Assembly (NCBI GenBank): GCA_958510825.1
Contig: OY294047.1
Coordinates: 4,154,001-4,218,000, forward strand
Reading direction: 5' to 3'
From: Brachypterus glaber
Taxonomy: Eukaryota > Arthropoda > Insecta > Coleoptera > Kateretidae
DNA: 64,000 nucleotides
Made by a program: the position numbers and the translations under genes. Of this stretch, positions 1-11,600 are shown in pieces (within the stretch, counting starts at the first letter, position 1; every line of letters starts with the position of its first letter). Under the pieces are notes generated by a model. The model ran no database searches. It was not told the DNA's origin and worked only from the letters and a program-made list of their open reading frames with translations.

Positions 1-33
1 TTTCAATTTTTAATTAACTGAAAAAGGCAAATC

Positions 34-105
34 GGCGCCAGTGAGAATCGAACTCACGATAGTAGACTTGCTATGCATACGCGCTAGCCATTATGCTATG
101 CCTCC
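34..105 (-). tRNA. tRNA-Ala(AGC)-like sequence, copy 1 (probable pseudogene or tRNA-derived SINE head)
   Basis: On the minus strand a 72-nt cloverleaf can be drawn. The T arm is perfect (GTGAG-TTCGATT-CTCAC), the D stem is TAGC/GCTA, and the anticodon loop ATAGCAA gives anticodon AGC (Ala). The acceptor stem GGAGGCA/TGGCGCC has two mismatches and the anticodon stem one, so a functional tRNA is doubtful. The A box is diverged (TAGCATAATGG). A second copy at 44748-44819 shares the same flank beyond the 3' end (sequence GATTTGCCTTTTTCAG), which includes a pol III T-run. That shared flank suggests a mobile unit rather than independent genes. Confidence 0.55.
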
Positions 106-109
106 CATA

Positions 110-1480
110 TTTTTGTAAATTTGCATTTTTATAATTCCCAAAAGAAACAAAAACATTTAAAGAAAAAAAAAGCGTTTTCTTGAATATTTAAATTTTTTCC
201 GACCACTATTGAAATAAAAGCTGGACTTAAATGTTTGAGCCATTTGGATTATGCATTTTATTTTGACCAGGTTATTTTAATACAACACTTTTTTTTATTG
301 CATTGGATTAAATAATGGAACCTTTTCTACAGATATGTTTTTGTAATTCTGGTGTAAATTCCAAATAAAACATAAACTCTTTTAATATAAACGTTTAACT
401 ATTCTTTATCCTGGATAGATACCAAACCATAAAATAAGTCTGGTAGAAATACTATGAGTTTCAAAAAATAACAATATTAGAAGCAGTGTAATTGTCAAAA
501 GGCTACGTAGGTAAAAGGCATGAAACTCATCTTTGATGCTAAATTTAATAATTATTGAACATTAAAAAAACGAGTAATATTAATGAAAGTTTAAGCTTAA
601 ATAACTAACAGCTGGTCTCAAATTATACATGCTTAAAACACCTAAAATGGTAGGTACAAAACTAACCACAAACACTCATGATTATAATTTTTAGTAAAAA
701 AATTATAATTTAACATATAAAAATGGGGTTAAAACAAGGCAAATGAGACTATAATTAGTTTTTTTTTAAACTTTCTACGGTCTCTGAGTTTGACATGACC
801 GATGCATAGGTAAATTAACATCACACTGCAATGTTTGCATACCTACATGGTTAAAAAAAAACTGTAACGGTGGAGATACGTTTTTATCACAAAAACCACA
901 AATTGGGGACGACTAATTGGTACTTCCGGCGGAAGAACGGACATCCTCGCACCTCATCTATTACTGACGCGAATTAAATTGTATTTAGTGGAACTTGAAC
1001 ACCTTTTATATTGTAGTTTGATATATGTTAAGTCATCGTGCTGATTATTGTAGTTTCGGATGACATATGGGAATCCGTTTAATAATTTAAATTCGAACTA
1101 AAATAGGCTCTTGCTGGGTCGCTTTAAGGGGTAACACTTTCACGACATTACATAAAATTAATCAAGTCCTGTGCATATCTATGATTGCCATGCTGATGCT
1201 GGAATATATCCGCCGAAGCGGTCACACCCGTCCCTTAAAAAGATCACGCTGCTACTGATAAGCTCAGTTAAATTAAGTTAATAAACAAATAATACAACAG
1301 AGAAAAAAATATAAACAATGCAAATCATTGTGGATTTTTTTTTCGGTCTACTTCTACTTTAATTTGCTTACGTTGAAAGGTGTTTAAAACACTGCAGTGC
1401 AGGTATAATTTATGCCTATTCTGCTGCCTTTATTAAGAAAATAATGGTAGCTTATGATAGAATACAAACTGTAATGAATA
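110..1480. other. No recognisable gene; AT-rich intergenic DNA
   Basis: I see no coding exon, tRNA or clear terminal repeats. Two slightly GC-richer patches (about 900-1000 and 1190-1250) have no open frame I can connect to a protein. Confidence 0.5.
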
Positions 1481-1488
1481 TAGAACAA

Positions 1489-1560
1489 GCCGTGAAGATA
1501 TGTAATGCTACGCATTGCATTATATACTATTCACAGTCAATGGCATATCGCATTTTCCCA
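1489..1560 (+). repeat. Short dispersed repeat (GAAGATATGTAATGC motif), copy 1
   Basis: A stretch with GTGAAGATATGTAATGC, then a near-palindromic GCATTGCATTATATA and TTCACAGTCAATGGCATAT. Related copies lie at 11321-11395 (+) and 55205-55275 (-). It is followed by about 150 bp of A/T low-complexity sequence. Confidence 0.55.
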
Positions 1561-1791
1561 AATACTTAAAAAAAATTATTTTCAATTTTTTTTTTAAATT
1601 TGATTTTTTGACAAGACAAAAAATTAAAAAAAAATTCAAAAAATTAAAAAAAAGAAAATTTTTTCAATTTTTTTTTGTTTTTAAAAAAAACTTTTTTTAT
1701 TGTCTTTTTTAATTTTTTAAGTTTAAGCCCCCATAACTTTTTTGATCTTAGGGGGATTACTTTTAAAATTCGTAGATTTGGTACTTAAAAT

Positions 1792-2130
1792 AATAGTTAT
1801 TTATGGTTTGGAAAGTAAAGTAAGATATTGCCCATAAGAAAATTAACCTGCGAGGCGTCAGCCAAGCAGGTTAATTTTCGAGAGGGCAATATCGGTTTAC
1901 CCATAAGTGCCATACAAGGTTTTATCCAATAAATAGCTTAGGAATTCATATTTTTATTAAAAATTTTAATGACATTTACAAGAAAATAATTTGACAAGTG
2001 ACAGTTGAGTGGGTAAAATTAATAATTATCCATTCAATAAAGTAAAAGCCACACGGGGGTTATTATTGAGTTTATCTATTTAAAATAAAGCTGCCAATTG
2101 TCTCATTATCTGTATGTATTGGATAAAAGT
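1792..2130 (+). mobile_element. ~340-bp repeat with GC-core hairpin, copy 1
   Basis: Recurs at 52578-52912 in opposite orientation with high identity across its length. At one end is a hairpin: arms around ATTGCCC and AAAATTAACCTGC pair with GCAGGTTAATTTT and GGGCAATAT, surrounding a CpG-containing core (GAGGCGTCAGCCAA). No ORF. The internal palindrome and dispersed copies fit a nonautonomous DNA element. Confidence 0.65.
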
Positions 2131-2279
2131 CATTTTTCCTAAAAAAAAGTTAAGTTAATCGGAATTTTCTTTCAGATTTTTTTAAAGTTTACCCCCCATC
2201 ATCATTTTTTTGGAGGATTACTTTCAAAAACAATAGGGATCTTCCCCCCATAGAACTTGATTTTTTCTAAAAATTTCAA

Positions 2280-2470
2280 CTAGATCGGATTATACGTTCT
2301 CGAGCTATCGTGTCTACAAAAACGTGACATCGGACGGACAGGCAGACAGACAGAAGGACATTTAAAAAAAGTTTCTTACAAATTTATATTGAAAATGTTT
2401 TTGTCTAGGACGATTTTTGAAATTTTTTGAAAATTCGAAACTACCGTATAATACTATTCTAGCGCAGGCG
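2280..2470 (+). repeat. Transposon-like fragment with GACGGACAGACAG run
   Basis: Phrases such as ACATCGGACGGACAGGCAGAC and the following A-rich stretch resemble untranslated tails of insect transposons. This is recognition by style only, with no second copy in the window. Confidence 0.3.
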
Positions 2471-2872
2471 CTGTGAATAGTACAATAATAAGCAATTATT
2501 AAAATTAAAATTGCGCAATTATTAAACCGTTTTAAATTTGAATAATTTTAAAACAACATTTAGTTAATTATAGCTGAAAGTTTAATAAGAAATTATTGTT
2601 TTAATCTAAGATCTAAATTTTTCTTTATAATTAATTAGTTGCTTTATCTGAACCATCTATAAGTGTTATGTATTCCTTATTGTCTCCCTTCATTATAAGT
2701 TTATGTAAAATAGAATATAATTTAACATACTTCCTTTATATTTTAATAGTTTCCATCAGATAAATTAACAGTTGAAATCAGTAGCGGAACTATTTTTTTA
2801 CGTGTATCCCAAGAATAATAGTGTAAAATTTGTGTTAGTGTAATTTTTGTGTGCAGAAAGGAATAATTCTTA

Positions 2873-3282
2873 ATGGCGATTTCTCCCGTTAGATTAGACA
2901 GGGACAAAAGTTCTACCCAAAAAGGATAGAAGACATACGTACACTCCCACTTCCACCCAACAAAACAAATTCTGTATTTGTTCTTTGTTGAACAAATACA
3001 ATATTTACTTGGCCGGGCGAAAAGTGTAACTATATTATTTTTATTAAAGAAATTACTGGCGCCATCTAAATTTTAGTAGAATTATCTTATTCTACAGATT
3101 CACATTAGCTATGTTCGTTCGTGCCGCTCAGTGCTACACTTTCCGGCCAACCAAATAAATACTGTATTTGTTGTATTAAAAAAAAATACAGTATTTATTT
3201 GGTTGGCTGGAAAGTGTAGCACAAATGAGATAGAGATAGGGTAGACGTCTTTTGTTTCATAATTCTAGTTAGAGAGCTCCAT
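2873..3282 (+). mobile_element. Double-hairpin MITE family, copy 1 (full length, 410 bp)
   Basis: Ends are ATGGCGATTTCTCCCG and GAGCTCCAT, imperfect terminal inverted repeats. Inside are two consecutive hairpins; their four arms are versions of one motif resembling CACTTTCCGGCCAACCAAAT plus AAATACTGTATTTGTT. Between the hairpins lies a unique spacer with GGCGCCATCTAAATTTTAG. No ORF. Six copies occur in the window. This copy is flanked by TTA/TAA, which could be a small target duplication but is not consistent across copies. Confidence 0.9.
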
Positions 3283-3303
3283 TAAGACGTTAACTTCTTT
3301 GCT

Positions 3304-3896
3304 GTAAAGGTCGATTCAGGCATAATTATCACTAACTTCATTAAACCGAATTAACAAATTAAGAAAATTAAGAAACATAACCTCAAATTCTATAATAAAT
3401 TTTCCGTGGTATGCAACAATAAGGTAACTGCCAAATAGATAATAAGCATGTGTAAATACGACTTAATAAGTAAAACGAAACACATATCTATTGCGTAGGA
3501 GGAATATTAATATTTGCAGTTGTTGGATCTAAAAATCGTGTTTTTATTTCCAAAGGAACCTTTTATTTTCTTATGTAACTACTGTGTTTTTCCTTAACAC
3601 TGAAAATGTACGAATTTTAAAATACAGAGGTGTAGCCATCTTCATTTTTATTTTGATACTTGGATAACGATTGTTTATTAAATTTTGCACTAAAGTTTGT
3701 GTATTTCAGAAATTCTTCTTTTTCTTTGGTGTATTTTAAGATTCTATCATTATTTTATGCTATATTTTATCTTTTATCTTAATTGTCGCATACCACACAA
3801 AATTCATTGTAGAATTTGAGGTTATGTTTCTTAATTTCCTAATTTCTTAATTCAGTTTAGTGAAGTTAGTGATAATTATGCCTGAATCGACTTTAA
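3304..3896. mobile_element. ~590-bp element with ~100-bp terminal inverted repeats
   Basis: The left arm (AAGGTCGATTCAGGCATAAT, then CACTAACTTCATTAAAC and a stretch with AACATAACCTCAAATTC) reappears inverted at 3790-3896. A third copy of the end begins at 63967 and runs off the window. No ORF. Nonautonomous TIR element. Confidence 0.8.
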
Positions 3897-4536
3897 GAGC
3901 CAGGTTTACAAGTCGAGGTAAGAGGTTCACAAAAATCCAAAAGTCCAGCTGGTGGACTACAGCAAAGAAGTAATTTTGGCCCTGGTGCACAAAATCTTTT
4001 TAGATGCCACGATAAAAATAATGAGCTAAAATTTGGAAAACAATTATTACGGGTAGAAACACCCGTTATTAAAATCGACAGAGAAATGTTCTTTTTTTTT
4101 GCATTTTCGGCTTAAGAATGTCAGAAAACGTCTAGAAAATGTGAAAAAAGTGGGTGTTAAAAAAATGTCTGTATGTCTGTCGAAATTTCGAATCTCAACA
4201 TTCTAGTATTTAATTTTTCGTCCTCGAACCGTCAAATGAATTTTTCTCTAAAACAGTTAATCGTACAGTATTACAACATGATTACCTTTTTTTATGTATT
4301 TTGACCTGAGGAATCATATTTAAAAAATAAAATTACAAAAATGTTACACAGAAAAAAGTTTGGAACAAAAACTGATAAGCCCCCCCCCGTACGCCCCGTT
4401 ATAATCAGTACATGAAAATGACATACGAAGATTAGTTTACAAGCATATTTTTGTTAAAAAATTATTTTTAATATACTTTAGTATTAAAATCTCAAAAATT
4501 ACAAAAATGGCTACGTATCCCTGTTAAAAAAACAAG

Positions 4537-5319
4537 TACCCAGGTAACAAGGGATGTTATATTACAAGAAATTAACATCACTTTTGGGTGTATTTTTAAA
4601 CTAAATCATAACATCACATAATATTGAAAAATAACATGTATTTAACATCACATTTGCAACGTAACACGTGTAACGTGACAACCATGTTATTTAATAACAA
4701 ATATTTAGCAACGCTGTGAATATATCGCATGTCACATATTAACGTGGCTTTCACGTGAATGTTATGTTATTTTGCTTCTCACCGACGTTCGAAGCAAAAA
4801 AATCGATATAAGATGATGTTGATAGAGTAAATTATTATAAGGAAATTGTATACACATTATACGATTTCCAATGGATAGGGGGCTCTGCCGGGCTTCTCAA
4901 GACCACGGACACGGATTAAAGGAATATATTCTCCGCTTAATCTGCAAGTTCGTATTTAGAATCTATCTGTTTCAATCTGTGATTGTTTTAATTACTGATT
5001 GATTTTAAATCCGATTTTTTTTATAGGGTTATTGCGTTTTTAATGGTTTTATTTAAAAAAAGCTAATATCCTAGGATATTATTTAAATATTAAAGTACCA
5101 GTAACGGCATCCATAAGATATTAGATATAACAGGAATGTGGATTTATGATGTCACAAACACGTTATTTTTGGGATGTCATTGTGTGATGTTATTAGGGGC
5201 GGACTTAGGACATCCCCACCATGCTACATTCTTGTTAAATGAGACTACAATCTTAACATCACATGTCACATATTAACGTGACTTTCACGTGAATGTCATG
5301 TTATTTTGCTACCTGGGTA
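4537..5319. mobile_element. ~780-bp TIR element with internal direct repeat
   Basis: Terminal inverted repeats are TACCCAGGTAACAAG and CTACCTGGGTA, compatible with a TA target duplication outside CCCAGGTA. A 48-bp segment (ATGTCACATATTAACGTG, then CTTTCACGTGAATGT) occurs directly repeated at 4729-4776 and 5264-5310, so one internal block is duplicated. The interior has many TAACATCACAT motifs. No ORF. Confidence 0.7.
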
Positions 5320-7272
5320 GAGAGGGATAGTTAATATTATAGCTATTACATACAGATTCTAAGAAGAGCTGAGCAGTGCAGTTAAATAAAAAAAATTCAC
5401 ATAATTTTTGTGCGTTTATGTTTTTATTCTACACCACTGAGTGAACAAAAATTAATTTATTTTAATGGTGTTATAGGAAACACACTTTTTGTTACAGTTC
5501 TAATTGATAATAATATGACTTCACACAATAGCGAGTCTAATTTAAAAGTATTAAATATACACTTAAGCGAAAAAAATACCCGATTATTTGATAATACTAT
5601 ATGTAACATATATTTTTTGCAATTAATTCTTGTGAAACCATCAATAGGCGTGCATAAATTTTGAACAACTTCACAACGATATAAGCACCCCGATAAAAAA
5701 GAAAAAAACATTTAAATAATTATATATAATCTTTGTATGCACGTATGTGGTGTATATTGGAAGATATTGTGAGATATCAAAAAAAATTGCTGACAACAAA
5801 ATAATACTTTCCGGTACAATTTATAAAAAGTTTGGAAAAATTAAAAAAAAACGAAAAAGGTAAAACTATAGTTACCTATAGGTATTTTTTTTAATATAAA
5901 AAAGGGCCACGGGAAAACTGATTTCCTTAACTCAGTCGCCCTGCAGTATTAAAATTTTTATTGACGCATTTTTTAGTTCTTATTTTGGCTGCTAAGAACG
6001 TAAAATTTTCTCTTTAAATGAAAATTTCTTGAGAACGGTTGGATCTACGGTATCACATAAAGAGTACCTGTTTGATGTATTTTTAACTTTAGTTCTTGAA
6101 AAAATTCATATTTTATTGAAAAATCTACAAATAAAAAAGTTTGGGGCAAAAAAGTGACATCGCCCCCGTATTAATAGATATTAAATAAAAAACTTATATT
6201 AGATATACACTTAGAAGGGTCCTAGCTCCCTTGGGGCTTAAATTTTAAATAAAAACCACATTTAAGATGTATCCTTAAGAGGGTCGCACTAACCTTAGAG
6301 CTCATTTCTAGACCCACCTTTGTATGAACCTTTTTTTATGTTTTTTAACAACCCTTAAAATTCTCAAACTTATTTTTGAATAACCCTGTATATGTATAGT
6401 GCCCTTAGAGGTAGTTAATTTGATATATTTTTTAGATTTTCAGTCTGGTAACCTCGATTTTCCCATTTTAATTTTCTGCAGTATTCATTTGACTATCACA
6501 GATCCGAGTGTCACACTTTATTCAAGGATGCAGGAGGAATAACAAAGAACATTTACCTCAAGAAGTAATTTCAGACCAATGTTTATTAAGGTATCATCTT
6601 TTTGTTTGTTTATTTACTAACAGAAACGCGATGCAGCTTTGTGGTGTAAAATGTAGATATCGCTAGTCGACTTTTTGCGTAGTTTCCACCTTATCATGAA
6701 TTCAAATGATTATACTTAAAAATGTAAAAAACTTTATTGTGTATACTATAATTATGTTTAAAAATATAGTTTATTTAAATATATTAAAATTAAACTACTA
6801 GTTCATATAAAACTCATACAGAACTAATGTTTCTTAAAATTTACAATAAAATATCCAAAGTATATGTTTCCAATCAGGAACACTGTACCCCTGTCAGTCA
6901 TTTTACGACATTAGACTGTGAGTTTACACATTCTTTCTCTCTCTTTACGCGTACTAAGTGTAAGCAATAGTCACTCCCCACCAGCCCCTCACCGTAGTTG
7001 ATTCACGCTTCAAACAAAGCATACGGTAGATTTCACCATGTCCCTTCTTGAGGCAAAAGTTCTTTCAGGAATACCAATAATACTAACAATCATCAACTTA
7101 TGTTTATTTATTCTTCTAAAAGGCTTTTTATATGTAGGTTTACTTTACGTGTAAATAAGATATCCCCATAGGATGATAAAATGGCATGGAAGTTACCGAG
7201 TTATTCAGTTGGCCAGCACCACAGATTACTGCCCATTTAATCCATTTTCTGTTGCCGTGATTATTTTTAATA
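5320..7272. other. No recognisable gene; AT-rich intergenic DNA
   Basis: Open frames at 5410-5711 overlap on both strands, are AT-driven and show no family resemblance. Nothing else stands out apart from loosely repeated phrases around 6220-6310. Confidence 0.5.
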
Positions 7273-8030
7273 TATATCGTCGTATCGGAACAACAAGGTT
7301 TCAACTAACATTTTTTCAGATTTTCCCTTTTTTGCATTCTTGAATACAGCATTTTACTACTTTTTTGCCTGTACTTAAAAAATAAAGATATTATGCACAT
7401 AGCCCATTTTATTTACAATGCAACCAGGTTCTATCTGAATTTTAGGAGATTTTTTAGTGCAACGACGTTCTAACTGATAAAGGTTAATTTGAATTTCTTA
7501 CATGAAAATCATGTAGTCCGTTAATGAAAATTAACTTAAGTCACATCGATGTCAATAATTCGTAAATAGTTTGGCCTGTGATTTTTACCAACATTATCGA
7601 GGTTGATGAGGAAGACATGTACGAAACAACTATTAATTATCAATTTTAATAATTATTAATAATAATTTATGCAAAATATTGCATAAGTACAAATTATTAA
7701 ACCAAACAGCATCAAAAACATGTGAATTTAATGCAAAACAGTACTGTACAGTACGTACTAACTATAATTATAACCCTGCAGGCCGGTTGTACTGCTACTT
7801 TTCATAGATTTTTGGGTTATCAATGTTATTTATTTTAGCTAATATTTAAAATATCAACAAAATGTGTATTATAGGTACTAATTTATTCTAATACAAGCCC
7901 ATCCCAGCATAATACACCACTCACTTATGAAATTTAAGGTAAGTTTCATGATATTAAAGTTTTAAATGATCATAACTCAAATCTATAGTTTATATAGTTG
8001 AAACCTTGTTGTTCTTATATGACGACATGG
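7273..8030. mobile_element. ~755-bp element with ~38-bp terminal inverted repeats
   Basis: The left end (TATATCGTCGTATCGGAACA then ACAAGGTTTCAACTA) is mirrored at 7995-8030 (TAGTTGAAACCTTGTTGTTC then TTATATGACGACAT). The interior has no ORF. Confidence 0.7.
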
Positions 8031-8060
8031 CTATAGTAATACTATAATACTATAATAGTA

Positions 8061-8329
8061 TATTCAACTTCAAGATGAAGTAGTAATAAACAAACGCACG
8101 TGATTACAACAGATTTAGTGACAGGGTAGGACTCAAAACAAAATATTTCTATATGACGGTCCATTGCAATGCATTGTACGCTTCACTGAAAGTGCTCACA
8201 CTGACCTGTTTAATTTTCTATAACACTACTTTCGCAACATTCGAGTGTTTTAACCAATAAAATCACGCGCCCGCTGTCGCTTGAGCGATTTTTTTTTGTT
8301 TACTTCCACTGCACCTTGGACTTGAATTT
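8061..8329 (+). mobile_element. ~270-bp MITE with TATTCAACTTCAAGATG ends, copy A
   Basis: Inverted ends TATTCAACTTCAAGATGAAG and (reverse strand) ATTCAAGTCCAAGGTGCAG. The interior shares AACATTCGAGTGTTTTAACC and GTGACAGGGTAGGACTCAAA with a reverse-orientation copy at 40251-40523. It starts about 175 bp beyond the stop codon of the NRF-1-like gene, so it lies in or just after that gene's 3' UTR. Confidence 0.8.
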
Positions 8330-8503
8330 ACTATAGAGAGTAAGAGAGATCTAATGTACACGTACTGCATATATTAATAGTAGTAGTAATAAAATAAAAA
8401 CAAAAATAAAAAAGTTTAAAACAAAAATTAAAATTAAAATAAAATTAAAAAATAATACGAAGTAGGTATTATTAACTACTAATAAGATTATTTGACTGAA
8501 AAT

Positions 8504-8608
8504 CTAGAGCACTATTCTGCAATATTGTTGATTGATTATGATGTTGCTTTGAATTATTTGGGTTTCTTGTATTGCTTCCTGAATTGGCACTGTAGGTTCT
8601 GGATGCTC
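8504..8608 (-). CDS. ewg-like: NRF-1-like gene, probable last coding exon with stop TAG
   Basis: Acceptor TTATTTTTAG precedes 8608. The frame inherited from exon 6 (phase 0) reads EHPEPTVPIQEAIQETQIIQ and ends at TAG (8506-8504) after 34 codons. Gln/Ile-rich tails are plausible for this family but not diagnostic. The preceding intron (8609-11188) is filled with transposon remnants. Confidence 0.62.
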   Translation of the reverse strand, partial: EHPEPTVPIQEAIQETQIIQSNIIINQQYCRIVL

Positions 8609-11600
8609 CTAAAAATAATGGAATATAGAATAAGGTTTTTATTCGATTGTTTCTAAAAGCTACACTTTTTGTTCATGTTTTACGGGCAAAAAGTTGAACT
8701 TGAACAAAAAGATTTTTTCGCCCGCTAAGGCTTGTTATTTTTAAGCTATTTAAAAGACGATGCTTTACTGTAATATTTATAAAGAAATATGACCTTTTGG
8801 TCACTTTTGGTCATGAACCAACTGCCCTCTTTGACCAAATACAGTTATTATAATCATTTCATATAAAATAAAAAAACATAACCTCAAAATATATGTTAAC
8901 TGATTAATCTGTTTTTATCCACTTAAATAAATTAAAAACACAAAATTTCAATTGTAAAATTAATTTTAAAATTTATAATATTCATTCGGTTTCAGAAGTA
9001 TTATTACTTTTATAACAGACACATTTTAACAGAAACTAATCACCAAGTTATAGCTTTTTGAAAATAAAACCGCAAGCAAAAGAAACAATTCAATTGTTTT
9101 TTAGCGATTTAATTGGATAGCAATTTGTCATGGATAACTAAATAAGTAATAGACAGTAAAAAGTTTTTTTTTGCAATTAAAATAAAATTAAGTATATTTT
9201 AATAATTTATTATAATTAGTAACAATCGAATAAAAAATATTGTATAATACACGGGCAAAAAGTTAAATTTCGATTTCGTAGGTTTATTACCCTCGGGCCG
9301 GCCCCATCGGCCGTCCCTCGGCTTCTAAAAACCTACTCAATCGAAAAACTGAACTTTTCGCCCTTTTATTATAAATAACTATTGTGGCTCATACTGATAA
9401 AGTACGAAAAATTTCCAGAATCTCACACTTTCATTCCCTTTCATCCTAAGAAGGTTTTTTAAACGTTCCTTTGAAAAGGTTCTTAGCATATTTCCGTAAA
9501 CATACTTAGCATGTTCTTAAAAGCTGAATTGCTGTAGTAGCATAAGTGCTTCTACTCTAAACATTCTTCGTATGATTAGAGTATTTTGCTAAGAATATTC
9601 TAGTGGGAATATTTTTAGAATAATGCTATAGTGCACATGCTAAGCATGATTAGAGTATTTTGCTAAAAATATTCCCAAATACATATTCTTAAAATATTTT
9701 AATCGTGTGTTTTTAGACTGGTAATATGGCGTCTATATTATTTTAATTTTTATAGGTTAGAATTACAAATATTCTTAAAATTGTTGTTAATAATAAAAGT
9801 TTTACCCCTAAGTACATAGTAGAAAGGGATGTATTTTTAGACCTAAAGTGATTTTAGTTTTAGACAGACAATTAAAATTATTATTTTTTTGAAATGATAA
9901 TTATTTGCTATTTTTTCTGTAAACATTGGATTTTCGTGTGGGGCATAATTTTATGCCTGGTAGAGAGTTTTATTTCACAGTAAAATGCATATCGTCCACT
10001 AAAGGCTCTAGTTGTCTAACTCCAAATTTTTCAAAAATGAGATTTTTATCAAATTTGCTTCATTATCTGATTACCAACATACTTCAAAAAAAAAAGTTGC
10101 ATTAAACCAATATCAGCCTCAAAAAATGCAAAAATGTAAATATTTTAAGTCGCTAAGTGTCTAACTCCATCATATGATTGTGAGAAAACAATTAAATGAG
10201 AACTGTCACTAATGTCAAACTATTTCTCGACAACAGGGGATCCCGTTTCAAATATTTGTTAATTTACTGTTTGATGATAATTATAATTATTGCCATTAAT
10301 AATGTATATATATTATGCCTACCTAGTAGTAATATTATATATTAAATATAAAAATATAAATTTTTTGTAATAATATTACGCGATATAATACGATAGGTAT
10401 CCTCTTTTATCTTCCCTTGGAGTTAGACCATTAGTGAATTTAGATTCTGTGGTTAAAATTTAATTTTCAAATAATTTATATAAAATAGATAACAATGAAA
10501 AGTTTTAAATACATTAACACATTTCAAACATTTTTACCTGTGAACAAGCTAGTTTTAAAGTTCTAAATTGCTATAATTAAGTTTTAAATCGTTTTTTACG
10601 TCTCCTGAAAAATATGACGTTTTGGAGTTAGAACCTTTAGATGACGATATCGCATATGAATTTTACCTGATGGATGCTATATCTAAATATTTTTATATAC
10701 TTTAATTATTAGGTTCATCACAAAGACGTAAAAATTTTCGCCATGTCAAAATTTATGATATCACTGAATAAAAAGGATCGAGTATTATAAAATATATTTG
10801 AAAGAAAGAGAAAAACTATATTAATATAGAATTCGGAAACGCCTACCTACTTTGTTTTCGCATGAGCAATATTCAATATTATTACTTAAATGCATCCAAT
10901 AAGAATATTTTAGAATCTTCTAAGAACATTCTTAGTAAAATAAGGCACTATCTTAGAATGTTCCAACTTTTTTTTAAGAATCTTCTAAGCTACTTATAAG
11001 AAGGTTTTCGCATAATTAAAGGGGTATTTATTGAATGTCTTTAAACGTTCTAAGAAGGTTCTTGGAAAATAATGCCACATTCTTAGAATGTAAGAACATT
11101 CCCGATCATATATTTTAAGAAGGTTCTAAGAACTAATAAAACAATAGTGAACGTGTTAAGCCATATTTTATGTCTATTATGTACTTACAGGTTGCAAATG
11201 TATTACTTCTCCGCCGGGTAAAAGTAAATATGAAGACTTTGGTGGAACTTGGACAATTTCTCCATTTGGTTGGACAATGTTTAATACAGGTGCAAAATAT
11301 TCGTACTAAAAAGAAACAAGCAGTGCAGATATGTAATGCTACGCATTTTATTATATACCATTCACAGTGGATGGTATATTGCATTTTACCAAATAACGCA
11401 CGTTAAAATTATTTAAAACGTAAGATAAAATATTGCCGCCAAAAAAATAATACTTTCCCTGCAGGCGGCCTAGATGCATTAGAACAAAAGTTAAAAAAAA
11501 AAGATTTGAAAAATATTTTTTTTCCGAAAGACGAAAGACTGCAGAAAATACTTTTTATTTTTTTTTTAAATGAAAAATAAAAAAATATGAGAAATATACT

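Noticed and set aside
5410..5711. Overlapping 84-codon ORFs on both strands.
   Set aside because: AT-rich, no family resemblance, no splice or promoter support.
11170..11406. 78-codon plus-strand ORF.
   Set aside because: It is antisense to NRF-1-like exon 6 and runs into a repeat.
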